From positions 1 through 43,373 of the forward strand of contig CAIPYM010000006.1 in assembly GCA_903869345.1 (NCBI GenBank): DNA of 43,373 bases, written 5' to 3'. The notes under the pieces were generated by a model, which worked only from the letters and a program-made list of their open reading frames with translations, did no database searches and was not told the origin of the DNA. Below, piece by piece: positions 17,362 to 24,785 of the stretch. Each line of letters opens with the position of its first letter. Position 1 is the first letter of the stretch. Both the position numbers and the translations under genes were made by a program. The stretch comes from an uncultured Pseudomonadota bacterium. GTDB taxonomy: Bacteria; Pseudomonadota; Alphaproteobacteria; UBA9219.

Positions 17362-17380
17362 CAAATCCATGGCGACCTGT

Positions 17381-17412
17381 ACCCGCGTTTCGGCCGAATC
17401 GCGGGTTTTTTT
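17381..17412 (+). terminator. Rho-independent terminator
   Basis: ACCCGCG pairs with CGCGGGT; the loop TTTCGGCCGAAT is itself self-complementary (TTCGGCCGAA), extending the stem. It is followed by a run of seven Ts. It lies about 130 nt downstream of the glutaredoxin gene and probably ends the yggT-folD operon. Confidence 0.8.
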
Positions 17413-17493
17413 GTGGCCGGTGGGGTGCCCCTCCCACCCGACACACCGGACGAAAGTTGATGAGAGAAAGAACAGGTGTTGCACCCCTCTTGA

Positions 17494-17636
17494 TCGTCGT
17501 CCCGGCGAAAGCCGGGATCCATGCTGTCCAACAAAGGGTTGAGGGCGGCCCATCCGAAAGAAACGGCACCATGAAGAGGGACGGAAACGCATCAACAAGC
17601 AAAAGAAAAGGGATTCCGGCGTTCGCCGGAATGACG
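17494..17636. repeat. Composite extragenic palindrome, copy 1
   Basis: The left half is CGTCGTCCCGGCGAAAGCCGGGA (17495-17517, stem CCCGGC/GCCGGG); the right half is GGATTCCGGCGTTCGCCGGAATGACG (17611-17636, stem TTCCGGCG/CGCCGGAA). The halves face each other across about 90 nt. The same pair of halves, more tightly spaced, recurs at 19232-19317. Confidence 0.75.
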
Positions 17637-17699
17637 CCGGTTGTTAATGTCTTCTAGGCTTTAGACGTTTTTGCTTCTGACCTCAGGGACACGGGCCCC

Positions 17700-18575
17700 A
17701 TGTTTCTGAACCACTTTGGCCTTCAGGCGTACCCGTTTAGCCTTGCGCCCGACCCGGCCTTTTTCTACCCCGCTGAGCGTGCGCGGGCCGTGTTGGACGG
17801 CGTCGCGTTTGCGCTGGCGCGAGGCGATGGCGTGGTGAAGGTGGTGGGCGAGGTCGGGAGCGGCAAAACGCTGCTCTGCCGATGTCTGTTGGAGCGCCTG
17901 AAGACCGAGCCCATCAACATCGCTTACGTGCCCGTGCCGTTGGGAATCTCCCCCGCGAATCTCGCACTGACGGTCGCGTCGGCCTTTGGGTGCCGCGTTC
18001 CCAAGGGCGGGGATGCGTTGGCAATTCTTGAAAAACGTCTGCGTGCGCAACACACGAAAAAACGCCGCAACGTGCTTGTGGTGGACGAGGCGCAGGCGCT
18101 GGGAGCCGCAGGACTGGAGGCCATCCGGCTGCTCTCGAACCTGGAAACCTCGCGCGACAAATTGCTGCAACTGGTGCTTTTTGGGCAGCAGGAGCTGGAC
18201 CTGTTGCTCGCAACCCACGGGCTTCGGCAAATGGCCCAACGGATCACGTTTGGTTTGGCGACGGAGCCTCTGCCGGACGACGCCGTGAAGGACTACGTGC
18301 GGTTTCGCCTGGCGCGGTGCGCCAAGCCGGGGACCTGGACCGGGGGGCTGTTTACGGAATCCGCCCTTGGCGCTCTTACCCGCGCCAGCCGGGGGTTGCC
18401 GCGCCTGGTCCATACCCTCGCGGACAAGGCGCTGATTGCAGCCTATGCCGATAAAAGCCCTCAGGTGTTGCCGCGTCACGTTCGCGCGGCGGCGCGTGAG
18501 GTTCGTGGTGTGCCTCGGGGGGTGGGGCTGTTGGGTCGCCTGGTGCGCTTGATCGTACGAGTGGGTCGGCGCTAG
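17700..18575 (+). CDS. AAA ATPase of the ExeA/MshM (GspA-like) type
   Basis: A 291-residue protein that opens with the family's typical phrase FLNHFGLQAYPFSLAPDPAFFY. Walker A is GEVGSGKT (about residues 50-57), Walker B is NVLVVDEAQ (about 124-132), and a sensor/arginine region RITFGLATEPL follows, then RASRGLPRLVHTLADKALIAAY. ExeA/MshM ATPases assist assembly of type II secretion secretins or type IV pilus-like MSHA systems. No secretion or pilus genes lie nearby, and the C-terminal peptidoglycan-binding part of ExeA is missing, so MshM-like is the closer match. The actual partner system is unknown. Confidence 0.82.
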   Translation: MFLNHFGLQAYPFSLAPDPAFFYPAERARAVLDGVAFALARGDGVVKVVGEVGSGKTLLCRCLLERLKTEPINIAYVPVPLGISPANLALTVASAFGCRVPKGGDALAILEKRLRAQHTKKRRNVLVVDEAQALGAAGLEAIRLLSNLETSRDKLLQLVLFGQQELDLLLATHGLRQMAQRITFGLATEPLPDDAVKDYVRFRLARCAKPGTWTGGLFTESALGALTRASRGLPRLVHTLADKALIAAYADKSPQVLPRHVRAAAREVRGVPRGVGLLGRLVRLIVRVGRR

Positions 18576-18606
18576 GTTGCCCTCGCCTACGGGAAGGGAA
18601 TCGCTC

Positions 18607-19098
18607 ATGTGCTTCGGAAAGAACCTGATGGCCTTACTCCGACGCAGGAGGAGCCCCGAACCCACGCGGGAGTTTTGCTACGGCAAGATTCACCGCTGCG
18701 TCGTGACCGAGGCCAACCTGGACTACGAAGGTTCCATCACGCTGGATCCTGCGTTGATGCGGGCGGCGGGCATCGCGCTTTACACGAAAGTGGAGGTTGT
18801 GAACGTGTCCCGCCGCGAGGCAGCGCGGATCATGACGTACGCGATTGCGGGCGAAGAAGGCTCGGGCGTCGTGTGTCTGAACGGCGCAGCGGCCCACCAC
18901 TTTGCGCGGGGCGATATCGCTATCATCATGGCGTACGAGCAGGTTCCCGTCCGTTGCCTGCCCACGCGCACCCACACCGTCGTTCACACAGCGGGAGCCG
19001 CAGGGCCCGACGCGAAGCCCCCGAATAAGATGATCAACGTTGTGGTCCACGATTCCGGCGCTCTCTTTTCAGCGTTGCGAGGCGGGCGAGGACCGTAG
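18607..19098 (+). CDS. panD: Aspartate 1-decarboxylase (pyruvoyl proenzyme)
   Basis: PanD makes beta-alanine from aspartate for pantothenate/CoA synthesis. The cleavage site G42-S43 in LDYEGSITLD generates the pyruvoyl group. The substrate-site Lys in YGKIHR, Tyr in MTYAI and the NGAAAH motif are all present. The 163-residue product is longer than the usual about 126, with about 18 extra N-terminal and 20 or so extra C-terminal residues. The ATG at 18607 has GGGAAGGGA upstream; a later in-frame ATG at 18628 would shorten the N-terminus. It lies just after the ATPase gene. Confidence 0.93.
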   Translation: MCFGKNLMALLRRRRSPEPTREFCYGKIHRCVVTEANLDYEGSITLDPALMRAAGIALYTKVEVVNVSRREAARIMTYAIAGEEGSGVVCLNGAAAHHFARGDIAIIMAYEQVPVRCLPTRTHTVVHTAGAAGPDAKPPNKMINVVVHDSGALFSALRGGRGP

Positions 19099-19372
19099 GC
19101 CCGCGCCCAACGAAACCATCCATACGTGAGACAGGCGGAGCCGACAGGAAGACTTCATGGCCTGACTCCAACGTGGATTGCTTCGTCGGCGTTGGCCCTG
19201 ACGACTCCTTTGGGAGACTCTGTCCCCCCCAGCGTCGTCCCGGCGAAGGCCGGGACCTCGAGAGGCTGAGAGAGCGCCAATGACTCTCTCGGGATTCCGG
19301 CTTGCGCCGGAATGACGGGGAAGGGGACGGGGCCTAAAAAAGACTCGCCCTTACGAACCCCTGAAGGGGAGA
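19099..19372. other. 274 nt convergent gap between panD and the minus-strand substrate-binding gene
   Basis: No gene is seen. The fragment TGGATTGCTTCGTCGGC near 19172 looks like a piece of another dispersed repeat type, and the composite palindrome at 19232-19317 fills the middle. No clear T-tract terminator was found for panD. Confidence 0.4.
19232..19317. repeat. Composite extragenic palindrome, copy 2
   Basis: The same two halves as copy 1: CGTCGTCCCGGCGAAGGCCGGGA on the left, GGATTCCGGCTTGCGCCGGAATGACG on the right. The spacer contains GAGAG...CTCTC, giving an 86 nt element that can fold on itself. It lies between convergent genes. Confidence 0.75.
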
Positions 19373-20293
19373 TCACTCCCTCGTAGGGGCGTAGAGGACC
19401 GTGTGTACGTCGACGAGCGGGGCCAGCAGGCCCTCGGCCCCAAAAATGTCGGCCAGTTTTTGGTAGGTCCCGATAGCTTCTGGCGTATCGGCGGACAGAT
19501 ACAGCTGAGGGGGCACGTGCTCCAGCTGGGAAGAATCAAGGTTCAGGTCACGCGCCAAAAGGGGTTTGTACATCGGAAAATCGGCCTGCACCTTGATCAT
19601 CGTTTTCTGCAGCACGTGAGCGAAAAGGGCGGCCTCGTGGGGATGATCGTTGATCAGCGCTTGGCTCACAAGAAACGCGCCGCCGGGAAAGGGATCCACG
19701 ACATAACGTGAACTGATGTTGGCCTCTTTCCGAATAACGCGGCCCGTCGCTTCGCCCACCGCGCCAACGGGTTCCAACGAAAACGTCGCGTCCACCTCGC
19801 CCCTCAAAAGCGCGGGGATGTGTTGATTAAGAGGCCGTTCCTCCACCTGCACGTCATGATCGGGGGCGAGTCCGTTTTTCTTGAGAATGTAACGCGTCAG
19901 CGCTTGCCACTGGATTCCCGGCGTGATCCCCAGTTTGTGACCCCGTAAATCGGCGAGGGTGTGCAGGGGCGATTCGCGCAACGTCAAGAAGGCGTCTTGG
20001 ATGAAAGATTCGGCACGAGTCGAACTTCCCGCCGCAAGTCCGAGAATTTTAAAAGATTCCGGAACCTGTTGAAGCGTAACAAGCGACATCAGGGCGGGAC
20101 CGGAACCCGCCTGGGCCTTGCCGCTGACCAGTGCATCAAGGACATTCGAGGGGTCTGGCAGCGGGAGGAGATGGATGGTCAGGCCCTCGCGCGCGAACAG
20201 CCCCTTCTCGCACGCGACACAGAGCGGCAGGATTTGCGTGACGGGGACGTAAGCAACGGTGATGGGCGCGGAGGATGAGGCGGGGGTGTTCAT
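19373..20293 (-). CDS. ABC-type substrate-binding protein (NMT1/SsuA-like) lacking a signal peptide
   Basis: A 306-residue periplasmic-binding-fold protein of the NMT1/THI5/taurine type. Motifs such as LPLCVACEKGLFAREGLTIHL, DALVSGKAQAGSGPALMSL, LADLRGHKLGITPG and LLRGEVDATFSLEPVG are typical. ATG 20293 is preceded by GGAGGAG at 8 nt; the reading frame also allows a GTG at 20299. Either way the protein begins almost at the first strand of the mature fold, and no signal sequence or lipobox is seen. No permease or ATPase gene is nearby. It may act in the cytoplasm as a binding or enzyme-like protein, or be an orphan of a transporter encoded elsewhere. Confidence 0.75.
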   Translation of the reverse strand: MNTPASSSAPITVAYVPVTQILPLCVACEKGLFAREGLTIHLLPLPDPSNVLDALVSGKAQAGSGPALMSLVTLQQVPESFKILGLAAGSSTRAESFIQDAFLTLRESPLHTLADLRGHKLGITPGIQWQALTRYILKKNGLAPDHDVQVEERPLNQHIPALLRGEVDATFSLEPVGAVGEATGRVIRKEANISSRYVVDPFPGGAFLVSQALINDHPHEAALFAHVLQKTMIKVQADFPMYKPLLARDLNLDSSQLEHVPPQLYLSADTPEAIGTYQKLADIFGAEGLLAPLVDVHTVLYAPTRE

Positions 20294-20555
20294 GATCACG
20301 TCTCCTCCCTGTGTTGTTATTCCCTCACGTACCTCCCGAGGTTTTGGGCAGGGGCCCCAAGGCCCTCACGTTGATCAAACGGGCTTCAAACGTTACTGAC
20401 ACTGTACTCCAGAAAAGCTGCACACAAAAGACCGTCGCAACGTTCCGCAGGACCGTTCGTTTTCCGTCTTGAAGGACCCAGCACGTTCTTTGTCCCACGC
20501 CCTCGTCGGTGTATAGAAGAAAAGGGGAAATGGTTTTAAGAGGGAGCGAGGGCTT
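20294..20555. other. 262 nt divergent intergenic region
   Basis: Separates the divergent substrate-binding and SufT-like genes and is likely to hold both promoters. No further element was identified. Confidence 0.3.
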
Positions 20556-20954
20556 ATGAACGACGCAATGGGTGCGTCCCCGGCGAACGACCTGCAGGCC
20601 CGCGTGATCGCGGCCCTCAAGACCGTGCGCGACCCCGAGATTCCTTTGAACATTTATGATCTGGGGCTGGTCTACAACCTAACGTTCACGCCGCGCCCCG
20701 CGCCCGACGTGCTCCCGTCCGCCCCTGCGATCCCGGACGAAACCGACGCTTCGACCCTTTACGACGTGGCGGTTGTCATGACCCTCACAACCCCCGCGTG
20801 CCCGATGGCGGACATTCTTTTGCTGCAGGTGCGTCAAGCGGTGGAAAACGTTTCCGGCGTGGGCGCCGTGGACGTGGATCTTGTCTGGGACCCTCCGTGG
20901 GACAATTCGCGGTTGTCCGAGGAGGCTCGGCTTCAGATGAATATGTTGTGGTAA
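20556..20954 (+). CDS. SufT/MIP18-like iron-sulfur assembly protein
   Basis: A 132-residue DUF59 (MIP18/PaaD-like) protein. The conserved start DPEIPLNIYDLGLVYNL and the loop TLTTPACPMADIL with its single cysteine are diagnostic. Related SufT proteins help maturation of Fe-S proteins. A Pro-rich insert (about residues 46-66, PRPAPDVLPSAPAIPDET) interrupts the second strand and is unusual. It stands alone, without suf genes, and is 44 nt upstream of flhB on the same strand. Confidence 0.85.
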   Translation: MNDAMGASPANDLQARVIAALKTVRDPEIPLNIYDLGLVYNLTFTPRPAPDVLPSAPAIPDETDASTLYDVAVVMTLTTPACPMADILLLQVRQAVENVSGVGAVDVDLVWDPPWDNSRLSEEARLQMNMLW

Positions 20955-20998
20955 AATTCGCTTTGTAACCTCTTTTCTCAAGGCTGAAAGCGCTCCGC

Positions 20999-22078
20999 AT
21001 GGCCGAGGATACCGACCAGGACCAAAAAACCGAAGAACCCACCGAAAAGCGGCTTTCGCAAGCACGGGAGGAAGAAGGTCGACTTCCGATCAGCCGCGAA
21101 ATCACCACGTGGGCGCTGTTTGTGGGATTCTTGATGGGGCTTGCGTGGCTGGTGCCTTCGGCGGTCCGCGACATCGCCCTTCCACTGCGCGCGTTCCTTG
21201 AAAAACCCGAGCAAATGAGTCTGGACGATAACGGTCTTCAGAACGTCTTGGGCGGAATCAGTGTGTCGATTGGCTGGCCCGCTGGACTGTTGTTTGCGCT
21301 TTTGATGGGGGCCGTGCTGGTGGCGGGCGTGGCCCAAACAGGCTTTTTTCTGAACAGTGCGCGGCTCAAACCGGACTGGAGTCAGGTCCTGCCGTGGAGC
21401 GGGTTCAAACGCCTTTTTTCCACCAACGCGATCGCCGAATTCGTGAAAAGCCTGGTGAAACTGGTCATCATCGGCGGGGTTGTCCTGATGGTCTTTCTGC
21501 CCCTGATCAACCTGATGCCCTCGTACGTGGGACGCGACATGGGACATTCCCTGGCGTTTTTGCACCACGAGTCGGTCCGCCTTTTGGCGCTGATGGTGTT
21601 GATCATCACCGTCATGGCGGTGGGGGATTTGCTCTATCAACGGTATCAATACTTCAAAAGTCTGCGCATGACCAAGCAAGAGGTCAAGGAAGAATACCGG
21701 CAGGCCGAAGGCGACCCGATCATCAAAAGCCGTTTGCGCCAGATCCGCATGGACAAGGCCCGCAAGCGCATGATGGCTCAAGTCCCCAAGGCCGATGTCA
21801 TCATCACCAACCCGACCCACTATGCCATTGCCTTGAAGTACGATGGGGTGACGATGAACGCCCCCGTTGTGGTGGCCAAGGGAACGGACGCTCTGGCCCT
21901 GCGCATCCGCACGGTGGCCGAGGAACACAACGTGCCGCTGATCAGCAACCCGCCCCTCGCCCGGACGCTCTACGAAACCGTGGACGTGGATTCGCCCATC
22001 AAGCCCGAGCAGTACCGCGTGGTTGCGGAAATTATCGCGTATGTCTACAAGCTCAAGAAACGCCTGAAACCTGGGTAG
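20999..22078 (+). CDS. flhB: Flagellar biosynthesis protein FlhB
   Basis: A 359-residue FlhB, part of the flagellar type III export gate. The N-terminal region EDTDQDQKTEEPTEKRLSQAREEG-like start, four hydrophobic segments (about 36-55, 90-115, 150-170, 195-215), and the cytosolic domain with the autocleavage motif N-P-T-H (VIITNPTHYAIALKYD) are all present. Typical FlhB proteins have this length. It is separated from other flagellar genes; fliR, the common neighbour, is not in the window. Confidence 0.95.
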   Translation: MAEDTDQDQKTEEPTEKRLSQAREEEGRLPISREITTWALFVGFLMGLAWLVPSAVRDIALPLRAFLEKPEQMSLDDNGLQNVLGGISVSIGWPAGLLFALLMGAVLVAGVAQTGFFLNSARLKPDWSQVLPWSGFKRLFSTNAIAEFVKSLVKLVIIGGVVLMVFLPLINLMPSYVGRDMGHSLAFLHHESVRLLALMVLIITVMAVGDLLYQRYQYFKSLRMTKQEVKEEYRQAEGDPIIKSRLRQIRMDKARKRMMAQVPKADVIITNPTHYAIALKYDGVTMNAPVVVAKGTDALALRIRTVAEEHNVPLISNPPLARTLYETVDVDSPIKPEQYRVVAEIIAYVYKLKKRLKPG

Positions 22079-22116
22079 ACGGCGATTCAGGGAACCTGCA
22101 ACGAACGAATCCCCCG

Positions 22117-22146
22117 TTGACACGCCCCCCCGGAAAAGGGTAAACG
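22117..22146 (+). promoter_or_regulatory. Candidate rplM promoter
   Basis: A perfect -35 TTGACA lies at 22117-22122. The best -10 is weak (TAAACG at 22141-22146, spacer 18). It is the only promoter-like site close enough to serve rplM-rpsI. Confidence 0.35.
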
Positions 22147-22159
22147 CTCGGGGAACGGG

Positions 22160-22206
22160 GACGGGAGCTTCTCGGTAAGCTACCGCGTCTTTTTTGTTGT
22201 TTTTTC
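22160..22206 (+). terminator. Intrinsic terminator between flhB and rplM
   Basis: GACG-GG-AGCTT and AAGCT-A-CC-G-CGTC form a stem with loop CTCGGT, followed by TTTTTTGTTGTTTTTT. It is well formed and ends only 24 nt before the rplM ATG. It can terminate flhB readthrough, but because the candidate rplM promoter lies upstream of it, it could also act as an attenuator. Confidence 0.75.
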
Positions 22207-22229
22207 GATTTTGATGAGGAGCAGGCCCC

Positions 22230-22733
22230 ATGGCCGCCAAGATTCGCCTTTCCGGGCGCGGGACTCAGACCACGGGCTTTGCCCTGAAGCCTGCCGATGT
22301 CACCAAACGATGGGTTGTCCTTGATGCCGAGGGCGTTGTCCTTGGTCGCTTGGCCGCGTTCATCGCGCACCTTCTGCGTGGCAAACACTTGCCGACGTAC
22401 ACGCCTTCGGTGGACGGCGGGGACCATGTCATCGTCATCAACGCCGAGAAGGTGAAGCTGACGGGGCACAAAATGACCGACAAGGTGTTCTTTTACCACA
22501 CCGGGTACCCCGGCGGGATCAAGGAACGCACGCCTGCGGCCATCTTGTCCGGTCGCTTCCCGGAGCGCGTTCTGCAAAAAGCCGTGGAGCGCATGCTGCC
22601 CGGCGGTCCTTTGGGACGGCGGCAATTGGGACACCTGAAAGTGTACAAGGGCCCGCAGCACCCCCACGAAGCCCAGAGCCCGACGGTGGTCGATTTCGCC
22701 TCCGCTAACCCCAAGAACAAGCGAGCCAGCTAG
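22230..22733 (+). CDS. rplM: 50S ribosomal protein L13
   Basis: A 167-residue L13 with [63 protein letters not shown], and [22 protein letters not shown]. It has about 25 extra N-terminal residues compared with the enteric protein. GATGAGGAG precedes the ATG. rpsI follows after one base, the near-universal pair. Confidence 0.97.
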   Translation: MAAKIRLSGRGTQTTGFALKPADVTKRWVVLDAEGVVLGRLAAFIAHLLRGKHLPTYTPSVDGGDHVIVINAEKVKLTGHKMTDKVFFYHTGYPGGIKERTPAAILSGRFPERVLQKAVERMLPGGPLGRRQLGHLKVYKGPQHPHEAQSPTVVDFASANPKNKRAS

Positions 22734-22734
22734 G

Positions 22735-23322
22735 ATGCCGTCCGAGACTTCTTCCGCCCCTTCCTCCACGCCCTCCAAAGCGCCGCGCGTTAAAAAGGCC
22801 GCGCTCACGGGGCTGAAGACTCTGGTGAAGGCGGCGAGCACGCCCGTTGCCGCTGAATCGGCCCCCGCAGGCGGCATGCCCGTTCTGCAGACCGCTGAGG
22901 CCGGTCCCCGTGTGTACGTTCGCCAGGTGGACGCTCAGGGGCGATCCTACGCCACGGGCAAGCGCAAGAACGCCATTGCCCGCGTGTGGATCAAGCCGGG
23001 AAACGGCAAGGTGACCGTGAACGGGCGTGAACTCGCCGTGTACTTCGCACGGCCTGTTCTGCAGATGATCGTCGCGCAGCCCTTCGAGATCGCCAACCGC
23101 GTGGCGCAGTTCGACGCGGTGTGCACGGTCGTGGGCGGCGGGCTTTCGGGCCAAGCCGGAGCCGTGCGGCATGGCATTTCCAAGGCCCTGACGTTGTTTG
23201 AGACCGAACTTCGTGCGCCCCTCAAGGCCGCGCTCTTGCTACGCCGCGATTCGCGGATCGTCGAGCGTAAAAAGTACGGTCGCCCGAAAGCACGTCGTCG
23301 CTTCCAGTTCAGCAAGCGCTAG
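22735..23322 (+). CDS. rpsI: 30S ribosomal protein S9
   Basis: A 195-residue S9. The conserved core begins near residue 70 ([29 protein letters not shown]) and ends with the tRNA-contacting tail [17 protein letters not shown]. The first 65 residues are an Ala/Pro/Lys-rich extension, which is common in alphaproteobacteria. The ATG is at 22735, right after the rplM stop. Confidence 0.97.
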   Translation: MPSETSSAPSSTPSKAPRVKKAALTGLKTLVKAASTPVAAESAPAGGMPVLQTAEAGPRVYVRQVDAQGRSYATGKRKNAIARVWIKPGNGKVTVNGRELAVYFARPVLQMIVAQPFEIANRVAQFDAVCTVVGGGLSGQAGAVRHGISKALTLFETELRAPLKAALLLRRDSRIVERKKYGRPKARRRFQFSKR

Positions 23323-23790
23323 ACGCAGAGTCTATCTCCGCGTTGATTTCGGAAGCTACGCTGGGGGCCATCCAACGTTATCCTGCGGCACGGCGTGGAT
23401 TTTCCTTTTTGTCCTGTCCTCTCCGTCGTCATCGCGAGCGGAGCGAAGCGATCCAGCTCGGGGCCTTTCGGACGAACGGAAAGGGCGGGAGATGAATCGT
23501 CCCGGCCCCTTCGGGGCCTCGCGGATGACGATGGGGGGCGTGGCTGAGAAAAAGGCCCTTTTGTGCCGTGTTGCAGGATACTCCCCGGCCGTGCCCTGGG
23601 ACGGACGACGTACAAGACTGAAGGGCTTTGGCTCCGCAAGGACCTTTTCCGGCGCATGGGGGCTTCGGCACCGGGGCCCTGAAACGCTCGCTTTTTGGCA
23701 CAATGCGGGACGTGGGATTCGGATTCGGCGAGGCCGACGCCATCGGGCCTCTTTGTCCCGGTCCTATCGTCTCGTCACGGTCCAACCCTG
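23323..23790. other. 468 nt convergent gap after rpsI
   Basis: No supported gene. It contains the palindromic element at 23425-23536. The end of the gap and the following minus-strand gene are lower in GC than the surroundings, suggesting an inserted segment. Confidence 0.45.
23425..23536. repeat. Palindromic element with terminal inverted repeats, type 2
   Basis: Left end CGTCGTCATCGCGAG, right end CTCGCGGATGACGATG: imperfect terminal inverted repeats about 112 nt apart. Inside are GGAGCGAAGCGATCC and a GGCCCCTTCGGGGCC hairpin. The outer CGTC/GACG ends resemble the other composite palindromes of this window but the core differs. Confidence 0.65.
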
Positions 23791-24513
23791 TTACAAAACA
23801 AGGATTGGAGGGAGGAGTGGTCGGGTGAGGCATGCCTTTGGGGGAAGAATTTCGATTTGGAAGTGGTCACCTTGATCCAGTCTTTTGGCAACTTCACGTC
23901 CGGTTGTAAGGCGGTTTGCTGGTGCGAAACTTGCGCCAGGTTCTTGCAGGGCCAACACCCAAACCTTCTGACGAGTTTCAAGAGCAACAGCCTCCATCCA
24001 AGAAAAAGAAGGATTATTCCGCACAATCGGCCTTTTTTGTACAGAGACGACGTTTGCACGCACAAGGGGACGCATAACGGTTATTGCAAGAGTTGGACAC
24101 CAAGGGGTCAGGTTGCTCTGAATGGCGTAGAGTTGTGGGAGGGGGATCTCTTTTCCCGGTGGTGCAAGAAGGGCCCGTACCATTTCCCGCTGAGTTTCTT
24201 GCACGGCCGCGTGGAATGCATCATCTCCCATGTCACATCGGGCCAGTTCCCAAGCACCCCGAAGAGTAAGTCTTAGTGTTGGTGCCTGGACGTGGGAAAG
24301 TCCGCTGCTTACAGTTTGGAAACCTCTTGCAACAAGACCTTTCTTTTCAAGCCATCGGCATAACGTGTCTCTTTGTTCCGATTGGATTTGACCCGGTAAA
24401 ACATCATCCACGCGCAAAGGTTCGAATCGTTGGTCGGCTTCCACAGATGCTTGTAGGATGGCGGTCAATGCTCTTTGTGTAGCTTCTAAAAGATGAGGGA
24501 ATAGAGGTGTCAT
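23791..24513 (-). CDS. Hypothetical protein, possible winged-helix protein
   Basis: A 240-residue product with no family I recognise. It has no signal peptide or membrane segment. Two helix-rich parts look alike: DVLPGQIQSEQRDTLCRWLEKKGLVAR followed by LRLTLRGAWEL (wing-like), and later PLPQLYAIQSNLTPWCPTLAITVMRPLVRANVVSVQ. This could be a pair of winged-helix domains, but that is inference. The start at 24513 is the first ATG; TTG at 24528 or GTG at 24519 are possible. Base composition is lower in GC than its neighbours, a hint of transfer. It sits between the ribosomal genes and the hyf-like operon, on the opposite strand to both. Confidence 0.55.
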   Translation of the reverse strand: MTPLFPHLLEATQRALTAILQASVEADQRFEPLRVDDVLPGQIQSEQRDTLCRWLEKKGLVARGFQTVSSGLSHVQAPTLRLTLRGAWELARCDMGDDAFHAAVQETQREMVRALLAPPGKEIPLPQLYAIQSNLTPWCPTLAITVMRPLVRANVVSVQKRPIVRNNPSFSWMEAVALETRQKVWVLALQEPGASFAPANRLTTGREVAKRLDQGDHFQIEILPPKACLTRPLLPPILVL

Positions 24514-24785
24514 GCTCACCGATCTCAATCCGTTTTTTCACCAGAGTATCCTGTAATGATGAAAGTAGGGTTAATCATGGGGCCTCGCTTGGATCGCTCT
24601 CGACCCTCGGCGAAGCACGCGAGGACGGGCTGCCGGGGTTGCGCTTTTATCTTGCTCCGAGGGGTGATTGGGGCTACCTCTTGCCCCGGTGTAGGTCCTG
24701 GGCGAGTTGCGTTGAAGCGACTCGGTGCGAAGGGTTTCTGGGGCCTTCCCGTCGTGTTTGAAAATCTCTTGTGGGGTGGACCAGG

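Larger units (their letters stand above)
17255..17699. other. 445 nt intergenic region with promoter, terminator and repeat
   Basis: No gene seen. It contains a promoter-like pair at 17333-17361, an intrinsic terminator at 17381-17412 and a composite palindromic repeat at 17494-17636, all listed separately. Confidence 0.5.

Noticed and set aside
17358-17363. TTGACA as a second -35 element
   Set aside because: No -10 sequence is found 16-18 nt downstream; the position is occupied by the terminator stem.
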